Shown: positions 9,255 to 19,264 of the stretch, in pieces
Numbering within the stretch: the first letter of the stretch is position 1
How the letters are laid out: each line of letters begins with the position of its first letter
Assembly (NCBI RefSeq): GCF_000447755.1
Contig: NZ_AUNE01000045.1
Location: 1-64,000 of the forward strand
DNA length: 64,000 nucleotides
Origin: Bacteriovorax sp. BSW11_IV
GTDB lineage: Bacteria; Bdellovibrionota; Bacteriovoracia; Bacteriovoracales; Bacteriovoracaceae
Reading direction: 5' to 3'
The notes under the pieces: model-generated
Seen by the model: the letters and a program-made list of their open reading frames with translations, nothing else
Databases searched by the model: none
Told to the model about the DNA's origin: nothing
Program-made: the position numbers and the translations under genes

Positions 9255-10388
9255 TTATGCAGCAATTTTTGAATTTAGCTTTTGGTAAATAATTTGATTT
9301 TGATAATCAAACATTGCTCCAATTTGTGAAATACAAATTTTCCCGTCATTTAGGTCCATGTAGAATTGTCTTTCAATTGATTTAAAATCAACATCATCAC
9401 GCAAAATCTCATTTCGAACTATTTTTAAATTTTTCAAAAAACCCATATGCTCTTTTGTATTTATTTCTTTGAAAGCTTGAAGAGTTATATTTACAAAAAA
9501 CTCACTAAAATTCTTATGGGCCCACAGGTCATCATGAAGTATTTCAAGTGCAATTGCGGTGGATTTTAAGAGGTAGGCATCTTTATTGGGAAGAGTATTT
9601 TTAGCTAGATCATCCATATATTTATTATAGCTATCTAAGCAGCTTTTAAATTGTGAACTTTTCCTTGAGTATAATTGCCAGGTTGCAACACTTATAAAAC
9701 CAAAGATTGCTGCAATAAAAGAAAGGAGTCTTTGTTTTTTAGTGTTTGCAATCGCTAGGATGATATTCGCTCTTTGGTACTCTAGAGATGGCGAATTAAC
9801 ATTATAGCTTAAGTTTTTGTTATCTGTACTAGCATATAGTCTACCCTCATCTTTGATGAAGTTAGTTACAACTAACGCATCTTTTTTTTCTAAGAAATTT
9901 AGATTTGATGAGTGTCCAAGAAAGGAAGAATAATTCAGAGTTAGAAAAATGAATCCATGCAAAAAAATTGGAAAAGACATTCTAAAGAATATAACGTCCC
10001 ATTTTGGATAATTTCGAAAAGTACTAAACTTCAAGAATAAAATTTTATTAATAAAGTGATTAATTGTTTTTATGAATGAATGCGTGATCTTGTTTATCTG
10101 ATCCATTCTAAATCTATTTTTAAAATATCTATTTAAAAACTCTAGGATAAAAATCAGAGAATAACCAAAGAGTATGTAGAAGTAGTATGTGTTTTTATTA
10201 GTTTCAAAATTGTAATATGTTGTCGTGTCATTAAAAAAAGATACTAGAAAGTAAGTTCCGAGAGATATAGGAACTAAAAGATACATCCATCCAAAAAAAT
10301 CATCCTGTGTTTGAGTCTGTAGCTTAATTGGAGAATGGACCTCATCTATAACTCTTTGTCCGTTCTCTTTGATGGAAAAGTGTGACAT
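9255..10388 (-). CDS. Membrane protein of unknown function
   Basis: This 377-residue protein has four predicted membrane segments (about 32-52, 68-86, 133-153 and 220-240), a basic stretch between the second and third (87-130), an exported loop of about 65 residues before the fourth, and a C-terminal soluble region of about 135 residues rich in Lys, Asp and Asn. I do not recognise a family. It is divergent from rmlA and is not clearly part of the polysaccharide locus. The 268-bp intergenic stretch up to rmlA probably holds both promoters, but none is convincing. Confidence 0.55.
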   Translation of the reverse strand: MSHFSIKENGQRVIDEVHSPIKLQTQTQDDFFGWMYLLVPISLGTYFLVSFFNDTTTYYNFETNKNTYYFYILFGYSLIFILEFLNRYFKNRFRMDQINKITHSFIKTINHFINKILFLKFSTFRNYPKWDVIFFRMSFPIFLHGFIFLTLNYSSFLGHSSNLNFLEKKDALVVTNFIKDEGRLYASTDNKNLSYNVNSPSLEYQRANIILAIANTKKQRLLSFIAAIFGFISVATWQLYSRKSSQFKSCLDSYNKYMDDLAKNTLPNKDAYLLKSTAIALEILHDDLWAHKNFSEFFVNITLQAFKEINTKEHMGFLKNLKIVRNEILRDDVDFKSIERQFYMDLNDGKICISQIGAMFDYQNQIIYQKLNSKIAA

Positions 10389-10680
10389 GTTTATACACTC
10401 CTGAATGGTTAATGTTTTAGAAGCATAAATAACTTTTGACTCATATCTATATCGAGTAACGCCTAAGATTTAAAATTTATTTTAATATCAGAGAGTTATA
10501 AAACTATTTTTCTGCAGAGAGTTAAGGAATCTTGATTTTAATAACGATTGAGATGTCTTGTTTTTGTGTCGCTACTAACAATGTGTCTTTTACAAAATTC
10601 AAAAAATGAATTAATTTATTTACTTAAATTATTGATTACTTGTATGGTTTTACGCCATGCAAATTGAGAAGGTTTGGGGT

Positions 10681-11550
10681 ATGAAGGGAATTATTCTCGC
10701 AGGCGGTTCTGGAACACGATTAAATCCTGCAACTTTATCGATATCAAAACAAATTATTCCCATCTACGACAAGCCGATGATTTATTATCCGCTGTCAGTG
10801 TTAATGCTCTCTAATATCAGAGAGATTCTTATTATCTCGACTGAAAGAGATATCATTCATTTTGAAAACCTATTTGGAAATGGCCATCAACTTGGTCTTG
10901 AGATTTCTTATAAAGTTCAACCTTCTCCGGATGGTCTTGCACAGGCCTTTATTTTAGGTGAAGACTTTATTGGTGATGATAGTGTTTGTCTTGTTTTGGG
11001 AGACAACATCTTCTACGGACAAGGTTTAACTGGAAAATTAGAAGAGGCGGCAAGACTTGAAAAAGGGGCCACTATTTTTGGTTACTATGTTCAAGATCCT
11101 GAGAGATATGGGGTTGCTGAATTTGATAAAGATTTAAAAGTTTTATCTCTTGAAGAAAAGCCTGAAGTTCCTAAATCTAATTATGCAGTAACTGGCCTTT
11201 ACTATTTTGATAATAAAGTCATTCAAATTGCTAAGAACGTTAAGCCATCTGATCGTGGAGAGTTAGAGATTACAAGTGTAAACCAAGAGTACTTGAAAAA
11301 TGGCGAGCTCTCGCTTCAACTTCTTGGAAGAGGAGTGGCCTGGTTAGATACGGGAACTCACACTTCACTCCTAGAGGCTTCAAACTTCATTCAAACAATT
11401 GAGAAAAGACAGGGGCTAAAGGTCGCTTGTCTTGAAGAAATTGCTTATAATAAAAAATGGATTACGAAAGACGTTGTAAAAGAAGCGATTCAAAAAATGA
11501 AAAATAGTGAGTACGGAAAGTACTTACAACGTATTATAAAAGAAGACTAA
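10681..11550 (+). CDS. rmlA: Glucose-1-phosphate thymidylyltransferase
   Basis: RmlA joins glucose-1-phosphate and dTTP to give dTDP-glucose, the first step of dTDP-deoxysugar synthesis in the cytoplasm. The nucleotide-binding [11 protein letters not shown] motif is at the N-terminus, then [16 protein letters not shown] and [10 protein letters not shown]; all are family hallmarks. The frame opens at 10657, but the ATG at 10681 gives the usual MKGIILAGG start, 289 residues, and an AGAAGG ribosome site 8 bases upstream. It is followed one base later by rmlB. No rmlC or rmlD is adjacent, so the product probably does not go to rhamnose; the fdt-type genes at 48.9-50.9 kb are the likely users. Confidence 0.95.
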   Translation: MKGIILAGGSGTRLNPATLSISKQIIPIYDKPMIYYPLSVLMLSNIREILIISTERDIIHFENLFGNGHQLGLEISYKVQPSPDGLAQAFILGEDFIGDDSVCLVLGDNIFYGQGLTGKLEEAARLEKGATIFGYYVQDPERYGVAEFDKDLKVLSLEEKPEVPKSNYAVTGLYYFDNKVIQIAKNVKPSDRGELEITSVNQEYLKNGELSLQLLGRGVAWLDTGTHTSLLEASNFIQTIEKRQGLKVACLEEIAYNKKWITKDVVKEAIQKMKNSEYGKYLQRIIKED

Positions 11551-11551
11551 A

Positions 11552-12535
11552 ATGAAAAATATTCTTGTTACTGGCGGCGCAGGCTTTATTGGTTCAAACT
11601 TTGTTCACTACTTTTTGGCAAAGCATAGCGATTACCACCTCATTAACCTCGATCTTCTAACTTATGCGGGAAATCTTGAGAACTTAAGTGGTGTAGACGA
11701 GTCAAAACATACTTTTGTAAAAGGTGATATTTGTGACCGCCCTTTAGTGGAAAGTCTTTTTGAAAAATATGATATTCAAGGTGTGATTCATTTCGCAGCT
11801 GAGTCTCACGTTGATAATTCAATTCTTGACCCTGATGAGTTTGTGAGAACAAATGTAATGGGTACATTTACTTTAATTGATGTTGCTAGAAAGTTTTGGA
11901 TGGATGGTCCGTTTAACTACAAAGACAAATATAAAAATTGTCGATTCCACCATATTTCAACTGATGAGGTTTATGGAACTTTGGGAGATACTGGTTATTT
12001 CACTGAAGAAACTCCTTATGCTCCCAATTCACCATACTCAGCGTCTAAGGCATCTTCAGATATGATCGTAAGATCATATTTTCATACTTTTGGTATGAAC
12101 GTCGTAACCACGAATTGTTCAAATAACTATGGCCCTCGTCAACATGATGAAAAGCTTATCCCAACTATCATTCGTTCGGCGCTTGCTAGTAAACCTATTC
12201 CTATTTATGGGGATGGGAAAAATATTAGAGACTGGTTGTTTGTAGATGATCACTGTTCGGCAATTGATGTTGTTTATCACAAAGGTAGAGCAGGAGAGAC
12301 ATACAATGTTGGTGGAGATGCTGAGAAAACAAACTTAGAAGTTGTTCATACGATTTGCGAAATTTTAGACAATAAGAAGCCACGTGCAACTGGAAGCTAT
12401 AAAGACTTAATTACTTTTGTAAAAGATAGACCAGGTCACGATAAGAGATATGCTATTGATGCTAGTAAGCTCAAGAGCGAGCTTGGGTGGAAGCCCGAGC
12501 ATACTTTTATGCAAGGGCTTGAGACAATAGTTTAA
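11552..12535 (+). CDS. rmlB: dTDP-glucose 4,6-dehydratase
   Basis: RmlB converts dTDP-glucose to dTDP-4-keto-6-deoxyglucose with bound NAD. It is an extended SDR: GGAGFIGSNFVHY (NAD site) at the N-terminus, FAAESHVDNSI, the STDEVYGTLG active-site segment, and YSASKASSD for the Tyr/Lys pair. Length 327 is close to the usual 330-360. It starts one base after the rmlA stop. Its stop TAA overlaps the stop of the convergent acyltransferase gene in a shared TTAA. Confidence 0.95.
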   Translation: MKNILVTGGAGFIGSNFVHYFLAKHSDYHLINLDLLTYAGNLENLSGVDESKHTFVKGDICDRPLVESLFEKYDIQGVIHFAAESHVDNSILDPDEFVRTNVMGTFTLIDVARKFWMDGPFNYKDKYKNCRFHHISTDEVYGTLGDTGYFTEETPYAPNSPYSASKASSDMIVRSYFHTFGMNVVTTNCSNNYGPRQHDEKLIPTIIRSALASKPIPIYGDGKNIRDWLFVDDHCSAIDVVYHKGRAGETYNVGGDAEKTNLEVVHTICEILDNKKPRATGSYKDLITFVKDRPGHDKRYAIDASKLKSELGWKPEHTFMQGLETIV

Positions 12536-14538
12536 TTGATTATTTCAAAAACTTTATTCTTAAGAATATTGTTTACGTAATAAGATAAGTGGTCTGTGTC
12601 AGTGAACAGAAATTCCATGTGGTCAAAACCATAGCATTTATTTTCTGTTCCTGAGCAGGTTATATCCATAGGGTCGATAAAGACAATATTTGGATACTTC
12701 TTCTGCATTTCATAGAGAAAATCTGTTACTTTACTTCTTCTTTTTTGAGCAACATTCTTATCAATCACAAGAAGTTCTTTGAGCTCACTTGGAGTTTTTA
12801 CTCTTTTTTCAAGTTTAATTGCACGACTGATTACATCCCATCCATTCGTATGTCCTGGTAGAATTATGATAAGTTTATCAGCATTCAAAGACATTTCAGT
12901 TACACTCTTCTCAAGTGATTTAAAAAACAAAGCTTCTCTTTGTGCTAGAGGAAGTCTTGGTTCTGTTGAGGCGTAGTATGGCTCTCTTTTTTCAACACCA
13001 CCCATTTCGTTATCAAAACCATCACCGTAAAGATAAAGAGGAAGTCTCGCTGTTGTCACGATAGTAAGATTATTCTTTATTTCTTTTCTCAGTTTTCTAA
13101 AATAAGAAAGTCTCTTGTTCTGATACTCAGGTGTACATCTTGTTGTGTGGTGATTGTGATAAATCTGAAGATCAAGTAAGAAAGGACATCCCCCACCACT
13201 TAGATCATAAAAATTTGAATAACCAGAGTTGTCTCCATAAAAAGACTCAGTCAGAACACGAGCGTGACTGTCTCCAACAATAACGACACTCTTGTCTTTC
13301 TTTTGCCCGCTTGTATTACATACATATTCATCAATCGGTGGAAATGGACAACTTTTCTTATTCTCTTCATGGCCACCGTATTTAACAGGAACTTCTTTTT
13401 CATAGAAAGGGAAAGTTACTTTTTCAACAGGCTTAGTTGTTAAGCTACCATATCCACCAACGGCAATGAATATTACTGATGATACAACTGCAAAACGAAC
13501 AAGTGATGGAATAGAAATTCGTTTTGAGAATCGAATTGGTTGTTCAACAAATCTCCAGCTAATATATCCAAGTGCAAGTGATGAAAATACGAGCATTGAT
13601 TTTTCAAAGACTGTAAACGAAAGCATTTTGTAGGCATGGTAAAAGGCAATAAGTGGCTGGTGCCATAGATAAGTACTGTAGCTTATCATTCCAATCCCAA
13701 CGAGTAACTTGTTTCCGAGAAGTTTTGCCGTGATTGATTTTTCGTTGTAGAAAAATAGTATCAGTGCCGTACCGATTGTTGGGAAAAGGGCATAGAAGCC
13801 TGGAAATGGAGTGTCTGCATCAAAAGCAAAGATACCAATTAGAATTAGTGTTAGTCCAAGAAGTCCCATGGAATTTGATTTTCTTAATGTATAGGCCTTC
13901 ACTGGAAGAAATGCTAAAAAGGCGCCAAGGGCGATTTCCCAAGTTCTCCACGGATGTAAATAGAAATTTGCAGTTGGATTATGGCGGCTTGAGTAACAAG
14001 ATGCCGCAAAACTTAGAATCATAAATCCTGTTAAAAATTTAAATATTTGGTTTTTACTCCATTTTTTATACGCAAAAAGCATCAATGGAGGAAATATCAA
14101 ATAATATTGTTCTTCTACCGCTAAACTCCATGTGTGAAGTAGTGGTTTCAGCTCAGATGCCGTATCAAAGTAGCCGCTTTCATACCAAAATAAAAAATTT
14201 GAAGAAAACAGTGGCACAAAAAATAAACTTTCAAAAAAGTTCTTTAAATCAAGGGCCGGTAACAGTTGGGGTGCGATAATTACACAAGCAACCATGACAA
14301 CCGTCAAAGCAGGCATCAAGCGTTTAACTCTTCGTAAATAAAAGTCCTTCAAACTGAATGAATTATCATCTAACGATTTAAGAATAATTGATGTGATGAG
14401 GTATCCACTAATGACAAAGAAGACATCGACTCCGGTATAACCACCTTCGAAAAGTTTAAATCCTGAGTGAAATAGTATTACTGGCAATACAGCAATGGCC
14501 CTAAGACCATCTATATCTCTTCTGTACTTTATGGACAT
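12532..14538 (-). CDS. Acyltransferase-3 / SGNH fusion O-acyltransferase (OafA/YrhL type)
   Basis: A 668-residue inner-membrane enzyme expected to O-acetylate a sugar. The N-terminal half (about 1-350) has the acyltransferase-3 pattern: RRDIDGLRAIAV, His24 in the first helix, GVDVFFVISGYLI, and HTWSLAVEEQYY, with about ten membrane helices. The C-terminal half (about 400-668) is an SGNH domain: VIVGDSHAR holds the nucleophile serine, and DTDHLSYY near the end the Asp/His pair. OafA-type proteins with this fusion carry acetyl groups across the membrane and place them on O-antigen units. It is the only gene in its strand block, convergent with rmlB (4-bp overlap) and divergent from the polymerase gene. 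Confidence 0.9.
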   Translation of the reverse strand: MSIKYRRDIDGLRAIAVLPVILFHSGFKLFEGGYTGVDVFFVISGYLITSIILKSLDDNSFSLKDFYLRRVKRLMPALTVVMVACVIIAPQLLPALDLKNFFESLFFVPLFSSNFLFWYESGYFDTASELKPLLHTWSLAVEEQYYLIFPPLMLFAYKKWSKNQIFKFLTGFMILSFAASCYSSRHNPTANFYLHPWRTWEIALGAFLAFLPVKAYTLRKSNSMGLLGLTLILIGIFAFDADTPFPGFYALFPTIGTALILFFYNEKSITAKLLGNKLLVGIGMISYSTYLWHQPLIAFYHAYKMLSFTVFEKSMLVFSSLALGYISWRFVEQPIRFSKRISIPSLVRFAVVSSVIFIAVGGYGSLTTKPVEKVTFPFYEKEVPVKYGGHEENKKSCPFPPIDEYVCNTSGQKKDKSVVIVGDSHARVLTESFYGDNSGYSNFYDLSGGGCPFLLDLQIYHNHHTTRCTPEYQNKRLSYFRKLRKEIKNNLTIVTTARLPLYLYGDGFDNEMGGVEKREPYYASTEPRLPLAQREALFFKSLEKSVTEMSLNADKLIIILPGHTNGWDVISRAIKLEKRVKTPSELKELLVIDKNVAQKRRSKVTDFLYEMQKKYPNIVFIDPMDITCSGTENKCYGFDHMEFLFTDTDHLSYYVNNILKNKVFEIIN

Positions 14539-14789
14539 GAAAACGCCTTATTGAACTGATTTTTTTAGAATAAATGTTATGAAAATATAAAGAAATGAAT
14601 GCCGCTGTGTCAATGTGCGAGAGGGATGACGCACTTCTGTGTATCAATGAAAAAATCCAAACTTAGAGTAAGCAAGTGCTGGAAGTCTCGTAATTTCTAG
14701 TGTTAAATGAGTACATCAAATTTATTTTTATGAATCTGACCTTTAGAGAGAGAGTCTTTCGTAAATAAGTAGAGAGAAAAAGGTAATAT

Positions 14790-16430
14790 ATGAATGAGGT
14801 CACTAAGCGTCAGGCTAAGTCTTTGTTGAATCTCCAATCAATCAATAAATTAATGAATACGGTGGAAAATAACATTCCATTGTCCCTTAAAAACATCATC
14901 AGCTTCTCTCTCTTTTTCTTCCTTGCACTTTTCTTAATGAGTTTTGGCTATTTCCAAGAATTTAGTGAAATGCGCTTCAATATTTATTTTGTGGCAATAC
15001 TGTCTTGGGGAGTATTTTTTGTTCTATGGGCATGGCGTAATTTAACTTACTTTCAAACATTTTATACTTGGCTAATTTTTCTTCTCTTTTTTCCTAAGAA
15101 AGAACTAGTGGGGCAGAGCACGCTTAATCTTTTTAATCTCGGGTTTGGCCTTTTAGAAGATGCGGGATCAATTCATCTTATATTGGAGTTCTTTTTCATC
15201 ATTGCGCTCTTATTCAATTTAATAAAAGAGCGTAAGAGTGTTCTGAACTTTGAAAATAAAGTATTCAAATATATTTTCTATTCATTATGTACGGTAGGGC
15301 TTATTGGTCTTATGCACATTCTAGTAGTGGGTCACAGAGTGGACAAAAACCCATTCATCTCGTTATTTGAATTAGATCAAATATTTTTAGCAATTTTTGC
15401 CCTGTTGTTCGCTCCACTGATTCAGACAAAGAAACAAGTGAAGACAATTTTGATTCCATTTGTCGTAATGGGGACACTGCTTGCTCTTGAATACTTCCTT
15501 GGAAGATTTAGAATTTCACCATTATCTGTTCGCTATTATTCTTTCAATTATAGAAATGCTTTTAGAAGCATCTTTATGGCGAACGATTTGATGATGGGAC
15601 TCATGAGCTTTGCAGCGATTGGTTCTGCATTCTATTTTTATTTAAATACTAAAAAGAATAGATATTTGATTATGTTTATTGCTTTTCACTTATTAGTTCT
15701 TGAAACATTTAATAGGGCACATAGTTTTCCACTCTATATTGCAATTTTCTTGGCCTGTTTAATAAGCCGAAAAATAAAATTTATCGCCGGCTATATTGTT
15801 ATTGTGATTGGCTTAAATTTAATATCACTTAAACTTTCAACAATTCAACCGCCAAAAGATATGGGTAGAGATTCTTTGAGTGAATATGAGTGGGTGGCAA
15901 ATTATTCTGGTTACTCAAAACCTGTTCATTATGGATATGACAGACCTGGTGGTTATCTTTCTAAGACTTCATCACTAGAGAGATTCGGTGCATTTTATAG
16001 AGCATTTGATTTAATTGTGACAAATCCTCTTATGGGGATTGGACCAGGAAATTCTAAGAAGGCCATGATGTCTGATAGATTTAAATCATATTTTGATTTA
16101 TCAAGTCTTCCTTATTCTTCTCAAGAATTTTATCAAAAAATCAAAAATGGTGAACATCCATCGAACTCGCATAATTTGTATATCCATCTTGTTGCTGAGT
16201 ACGGGATAACTATACTTCTCGCATTACTAGCGATTGGATATCTGATTTTTAGGAAAACGGCGCAAATAATTGTGAAAGGCGTAAGTGCAAATAATGAGAA
16301 CTTATCTTTTCTCTTTGTAACTTATGCCATGGCCGGATACTTTTGTTTTCAAGTAAAACCATTGTTATTGGCCTTATTTATTCTGTTTATGTATTTATTT
16401 ATTAGATTTGATGAATTGAGAGAGGAGTAA
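14790..16430 (+). CDS. O-antigen polymerase/ligase-like membrane protein (Wzy_C family)
   Basis: A 546-residue protein with about ten to twelve membrane helices and a large exported loop. Before the last helices it has NPLMGIGPGNS (near residue 412) and HPSNSHNLYIHLVAEYG (near 456-472), the Wzy_C/WaaL signature in which a conserved His sits in the exported loop. It should either polymerise lipid-linked repeat units or ligate glycan to an acceptor at the outer face of the inner membrane. A good AAGG ribosome site precedes the ATG. The following GT2 gene begins one base after its stop, so they are co-transcribed. A second WaaL-like protein is at 59006-60193. Confidence 0.8.
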   Translation: MNEVTKRQAKSLLNLQSINKLMNTVENNIPLSLKNIISFSLFFFLALFLMSFGYFQEFSEMRFNIYFVAILSWGVFFVLWAWRNLTYFQTFYTWLIFLLFFPKKELVGQSTLNLFNLGFGLLEDAGSIHLILEFFFIIALLFNLIKERKSVLNFENKVFKYIFYSLCTVGLIGLMHILVVGHRVDKNPFISLFELDQIFLAIFALLFAPLIQTKKQVKTILIPFVVMGTLLALEYFLGRFRISPLSVRYYSFNYRNAFRSIFMANDLMMGLMSFAAIGSAFYFYLNTKKNRYLIMFIAFHLLVLETFNRAHSFPLYIAIFLACLISRKIKFIAGYIVIVIGLNLISLKLSTIQPPKDMGRDSLSEYEWVANYSGYSKPVHYGYDRPGGYLSKTSSLERFGAFYRAFDLIVTNPLMGIGPGNSKKAMMSDRFKSYFDLSSLPYSSQEFYQKIKNGEHPSNSHNLYIHLVAEYGITILLALLAIGYLIFRKTAQIIVKGVSANNENLSFLFVTYAMAGYFCFQVKPLLLALFILFMYLFIRFDELREE

Positions 16431-16431
16431 A

Positions 16432-17388
16432 ATGGAACAACCATTTGTTTCAGTCATTATTAATTGTTTAAACGGCGAAGACTACCTTAAAGAGGCCATC
16501 GATTCAGTTTACGCACAAACATATACAAATTGGGAAATCATTTTCTGGGATAATAACTCTACGGATTCCACTGCTGAAATTGCCAAGTCTTATGGTGAAA
16601 AAGTAAAATACTATAAGGCAGATGTTACTGTTCCACTTGGCGAGGCAAGAAACCTTGCTTGGAAAAAAGCGACGGGAGATTTGATTGCTCTTTTAGATGC
16701 CGACGATATTTGGCTTCCAACAAGACTAGAAGAAGGGATAAATGCTCTTTGGAATTCTCCCCACTCTGTTTGTTATGCTGGATTGGAGAAAATTACAGAG
16801 GATGGAGCTCACATTGATAATGCTCTCCCACTATATGAACCAGGAAATTTATTTTCAAAATTACTACGCCAATTTGATGTGAATATTTCGACACTATTGA
16901 TTAAGCGTAAGGATCTTGAAAAGTATAATTTTGAATTTGATAAGAATATTACAGCAAGTGAAGAGTACAATCTCTTCGTTAGAATTGCTGCAAAATTGAC
17001 TTTCTGTCCAATTCACAAAGTATTGGCAAAACTTAGAATCCACGGAAATTCTCTTACAGATAAGGCCATAAGTAAGTGGGCCTATGAGAGAGAATATACT
17101 TTAAATCAAGTTCGTAATGAAAATCCTGGAATTGAAAAAGATTTTCCTAGAGAGTTCGAAGAAGCTTATGCGAGAGGAAATTATTATAGAGCAAGATATT
17201 TAATGAGCTTGAATGAAAAAAGTAAGGCGAGAGAGGAAATGGGCAAAGTAAAAAGTGTCGATTTCAAATACTTCCTTCTTTATGTGACACTCTTTTTCCC
17301 TAAAGAAGTATGGCATCTAATTCATACACCAGAGATGAAACACAAAATTCTTCCTCTGGTCTTTGGAATAAACAATAAAAAAAGCTAG
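16432..17388 (+). CDS. Glycosyltransferase family 2
   Basis: This 318-residue protein has the classical GT2 plan: VSVIINCLNGEDYL at the N-terminus, WDNNSTDST, then ARNLAWKKATGD and LLDADDIW with the metal-binding acidic motif. It adds one sugar during repeat-unit assembly on the cytoplasmic side. The C-terminal region (about 220-318) is helical and may dock to the membrane. A strong ribosome site (GAGAGGAG) overlaps the end of the polymerase gene. Its TAG stop lies inside the stem of the downstream bidirectional terminator. Confidence 0.88.
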   Translation: MEQPFVSVIINCLNGEDYLKEAIDSVYAQTYTNWEIIFWDNNSTDSTAEIAKSYGEKVKYYKADVTVPLGEARNLAWKKATGDLIALLDADDIWLPTRLEEGINALWNSPHSVCYAGLEKITEDGAHIDNALPLYEPGNLFSKLLRQFDVNISTLLIKRKDLEKYNFEFDKNITASEEYNLFVRIAAKLTFCPIHKVLAKLRIHGNSLTDKAISKWAYEREYTLNQVRNENPGIEKDFPREFEEAYARGNYYRARYLMSLNEKSKAREEMGKVKSVDFKYFLLYVTLFFPKEVWHLIHTPEMKHKILPLVFGINNKKS

Positions 17389-17406
17389 CATAAGCTAGCT
17401 TTTTTT
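17377..17406. terminator. Symmetric bidirectional terminator
   Basis: Seven A, then GCTAGC, a 4-base loop, GCTAGC and seven T. It reads as an intrinsic terminator on both strands and separates the convergent GT2 and Gfo/Idh genes. The GT2 stop (17386-17388) is in the stem; the Gfo/Idh stop (17405-17407) is in the T-run. Confidence 0.9.
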
Positions 17407-18463
17407 ATATTTCGAATCCTTCAACCGAATCCACTAATTTATACTTTTCTCTCCATTGATCATCAGCACAGTAGATCTTGTATACAAGTTCCATTGTTTT
17501 GAAAGCATCTCTAGAAGTTCCAAACTTAATTGGAGTATTATCAAGAACGGCATTAGCAAACTCTTGAATTTCATCACTCCAAGAATTGTCTTGGTTGTAA
17601 CGAATAGTCGTTTCCATTGGGTCTCCAGCATCATCTTCACCTGGGCGAACAATTGTAATTGTCTCTGCACCATAGCTCTTTGACCCTGAAAGGATACCAG
17701 AGAGAATAATTGCACCTTTAGAAAGTGAAATTTCTAGGTGAAATCTATGTCTCCATTGAGTTGCAGTAGAATTAAGGAAGGCCACAACGCCTCTTTCTGA
17801 TTTCATAAGAGCGTATGCGTTGTCTTCTACATCATGACCCCAGAAATGATTGTCTACATAGCTTTTGAATTCAACAAATTCTCCAGCGAACATTCTCATC
17901 AAGTCGGCCATGTGGATACCTTGATCTAGAAGGATTCCACCACCTGCGATATCTCTTTTTGCACGCCAAGTTGACTGGTAAGAAATAATTTTCGATTTAC
18001 CATAAACACCTCTCATATTGATTAGTGTTCCCAGTTCACCTGATTCAATGATCTCAAGCGCCTTTAGAATTGACTCATGATATCTGTGGTTGAAACCATA
18101 TTTAAGTTTTAAATGTGGGTTTTTTCTCTCTGCTGCGATCACATCTGCAATATCTTTAAGATTACGGCCTGGTGGCTTCTCGCAGAAAACGTGCATATTG
18201 TTATTTAATCCAGCGATTGTTACTTCTGCTGCAATATCGTTTGTTAAACAAACAAAAAGAACATCAATCTTTTCATTTGCAAGCATGTCTTTATAGTTTG
18301 TGTAAACATTTGCACCTTGCTCAGAACTTACAGGATTTTCTTTGTACTTAATGTCGCAAACAGCAACTGTGTTAAAGTTTGGATGAGAATCGATGTATCC
18401 TCTTCTTCTTTGACCAACAACTCCATAACCAGCTATGGCAACATTATAAGTTTTGTTATTCAT
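17405..18463 (-). CDS. Gfo/Idh/MocA-family oxidoreductase
   Basis: An NAD(P)-dependent sugar or cyclitol oxidoreductase. The N-terminal Rossmann fold has VAIAGYGVVGQRR and the family hallmark CEKPPGRN; the C-terminal half carries the alpha/beta domain with GGGILLDQGIHMADLM, where the catalytic lysine/histidine surroundings are kept. The frame begins at a TTG (18475), but the ATG at 18463 has a GGAG site 6 bases upstream and is preferred (352 residues). The gene follows the KdsB-like gene directly and is last of a four-gene minus-strand unit (methyltransferase, aldolase, KdsB-like, this). The likely substrate is an intermediate of the unusual sugar made by this unit. Confidence 0.85.
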   Translation of the reverse strand: MNNKTYNVAIAGYGVVGQRRRGYIDSHPNFNTVAVCDIKYKENPVSSEQGANVYTNYKDMLANEKIDVLFVCLTNDIAAEVTIAGLNNNMHVFCEKPPGRNLKDIADVIAAERKNPHLKLKYGFNHRYHESILKALEIIESGELGTLINMRGVYGKSKIISYQSTWRAKRDIAGGGILLDQGIHMADLMRMFAGEFVEFKSYVDNHFWGHDVEDNAYALMKSERGVVAFLNSTATQWRHRFHLEISLSKGAIILSGILSGSKSYGAETITIVRPGEDDAGDPMETTIRYNQDNSWSDEIQEFANAVLDNTPIKFGTSRDAFKTMELVYKIYCADDQWREKYKLVDSVEGFEI

Positions 18464-18464
18464 A

Positions 18465-19247
18465 TTAGACTCCAAAAGTTTCTCTGTATGTTTGGAAAAG
18501 GGCTTCAGACTTTAAGTAGTCTTCCACGATACCTACGTGTTCAGGAATATCTACATATAGACATTTTTGTTCAGCAAGAATCATTCTTACTTTGATCCCA
18601 TTTTCAATTAGTCTCATCATATCTACTGACTCAACTTCTTCAAGCATCGTCGGCGCCATATTGTTGAACTCGATCAAGAAGTCTCTCTTAAAGAAGATAA
18701 GTCCCGTTTGTCTGTATTTAGGATAATCTCCACTAAACTTCTTATTACTTGGGATTGGCTCTCTAGAATATGTAATGGCATTTGAGTTTTTATCAATGAT
18801 TACTTTTACAGAATTTGGAGATCTAAACTCTTCATCTGAAGTAATCATATTCATGATATTTACGATAGAAAGATCAGATGATGCTTGAAGAGCATCTAAG
18901 GCCTTAACGAAAACATCTGGAACAACAGTTGGCTCATCTCCTTGAACCATACCGATAATATCGTATTTAATTCCAGAAGCAGCTTCGATTTTTTGCAGAG
19001 CTTCAGCAGTTCTGTCAGTACATCTTTCGTGAGTATTGGCCGTCATCACAGCTTTACCGCCAATGCTCTCAACGTAGTCATAGATTTCTTGGTCACATGT
19101 CGCTACATAAACTTCATCAAAGCACTTCTTCATAATTGTTCTTTGATAGATGTGACCGATCATTGGAATACCGTTAATTTTTGCTAATGGTTTTCCTGGG
19201 AACCTAGTCGCTGCCATCCTTGCTGGAATGATTGCAATTGATTTCAT
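18465..19247 (-). CDS. KdsB-like CMP-ulosonate cytidylyltransferase
   Basis: KdsB enzymes activate 3-deoxy-2-ulosonic acids as CMP-sugars. Motifs: IPARMAATRFPGKPLAKI near the N-terminus, VQGDEP, and a TDR segment (HERCTDRTAEA). Length 260 is slightly above the usual 245-255. Residues that differ from E. coli KdsB include RQTG where KdsB has RHLG, and ESVDMMR where it has EMLEQLR, both in the substrate half. With an HpcH/HpaI aldolase immediately upstream instead of KdsA, the substrate is probably not ordinary KDO. A good AGGA ribosome site precedes the ATG. The specific substrate is inference; the CMP-transferase family is secure. Confidence 0.85.
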   Translation of the reverse strand: MKSIAIIPARMAATRFPGKPLAKINGIPMIGHIYQRTIMKKCFDEVYVATCDQEIYDYVESIGGKAVMTANTHERCTDRTAEALQKIEAASGIKYDIIGMVQGDEPTVVPDVFVKALDALQASSDLSIVNIMNMITSDEEFRSPNSVKVIIDKNSNAITYSREPIPSNKKFSGDYPKYRQTGLIFFKRDFLIEFNNMAPTMLEEVESVDMMRLIENGIKVRMILAEQKCLYVDIPEHVGIVEDYLKSEALFQTYRETFGV

Positions 19248-19264
19248 TTTATCCTCTCTAATAT

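Noticed and set aside
9255-10388. Member of the polysaccharide locus (Wzz or polymerase)
   Set aside because: Four helices and a long soluble C-terminus do not fit either family, and it is divergent from rmlA.
10681-12535. dTDP-rhamnose operon
   Set aside because: rmlC and rmlD are absent from the window; fdt-type genes are a better use of the product.
18465-19247. Housekeeping kdsB
   Set aside because: Position in an operon with a pyruvate-type aldolase and residue changes in the substrate half argue for another ulosonic acid, though this is not proved.
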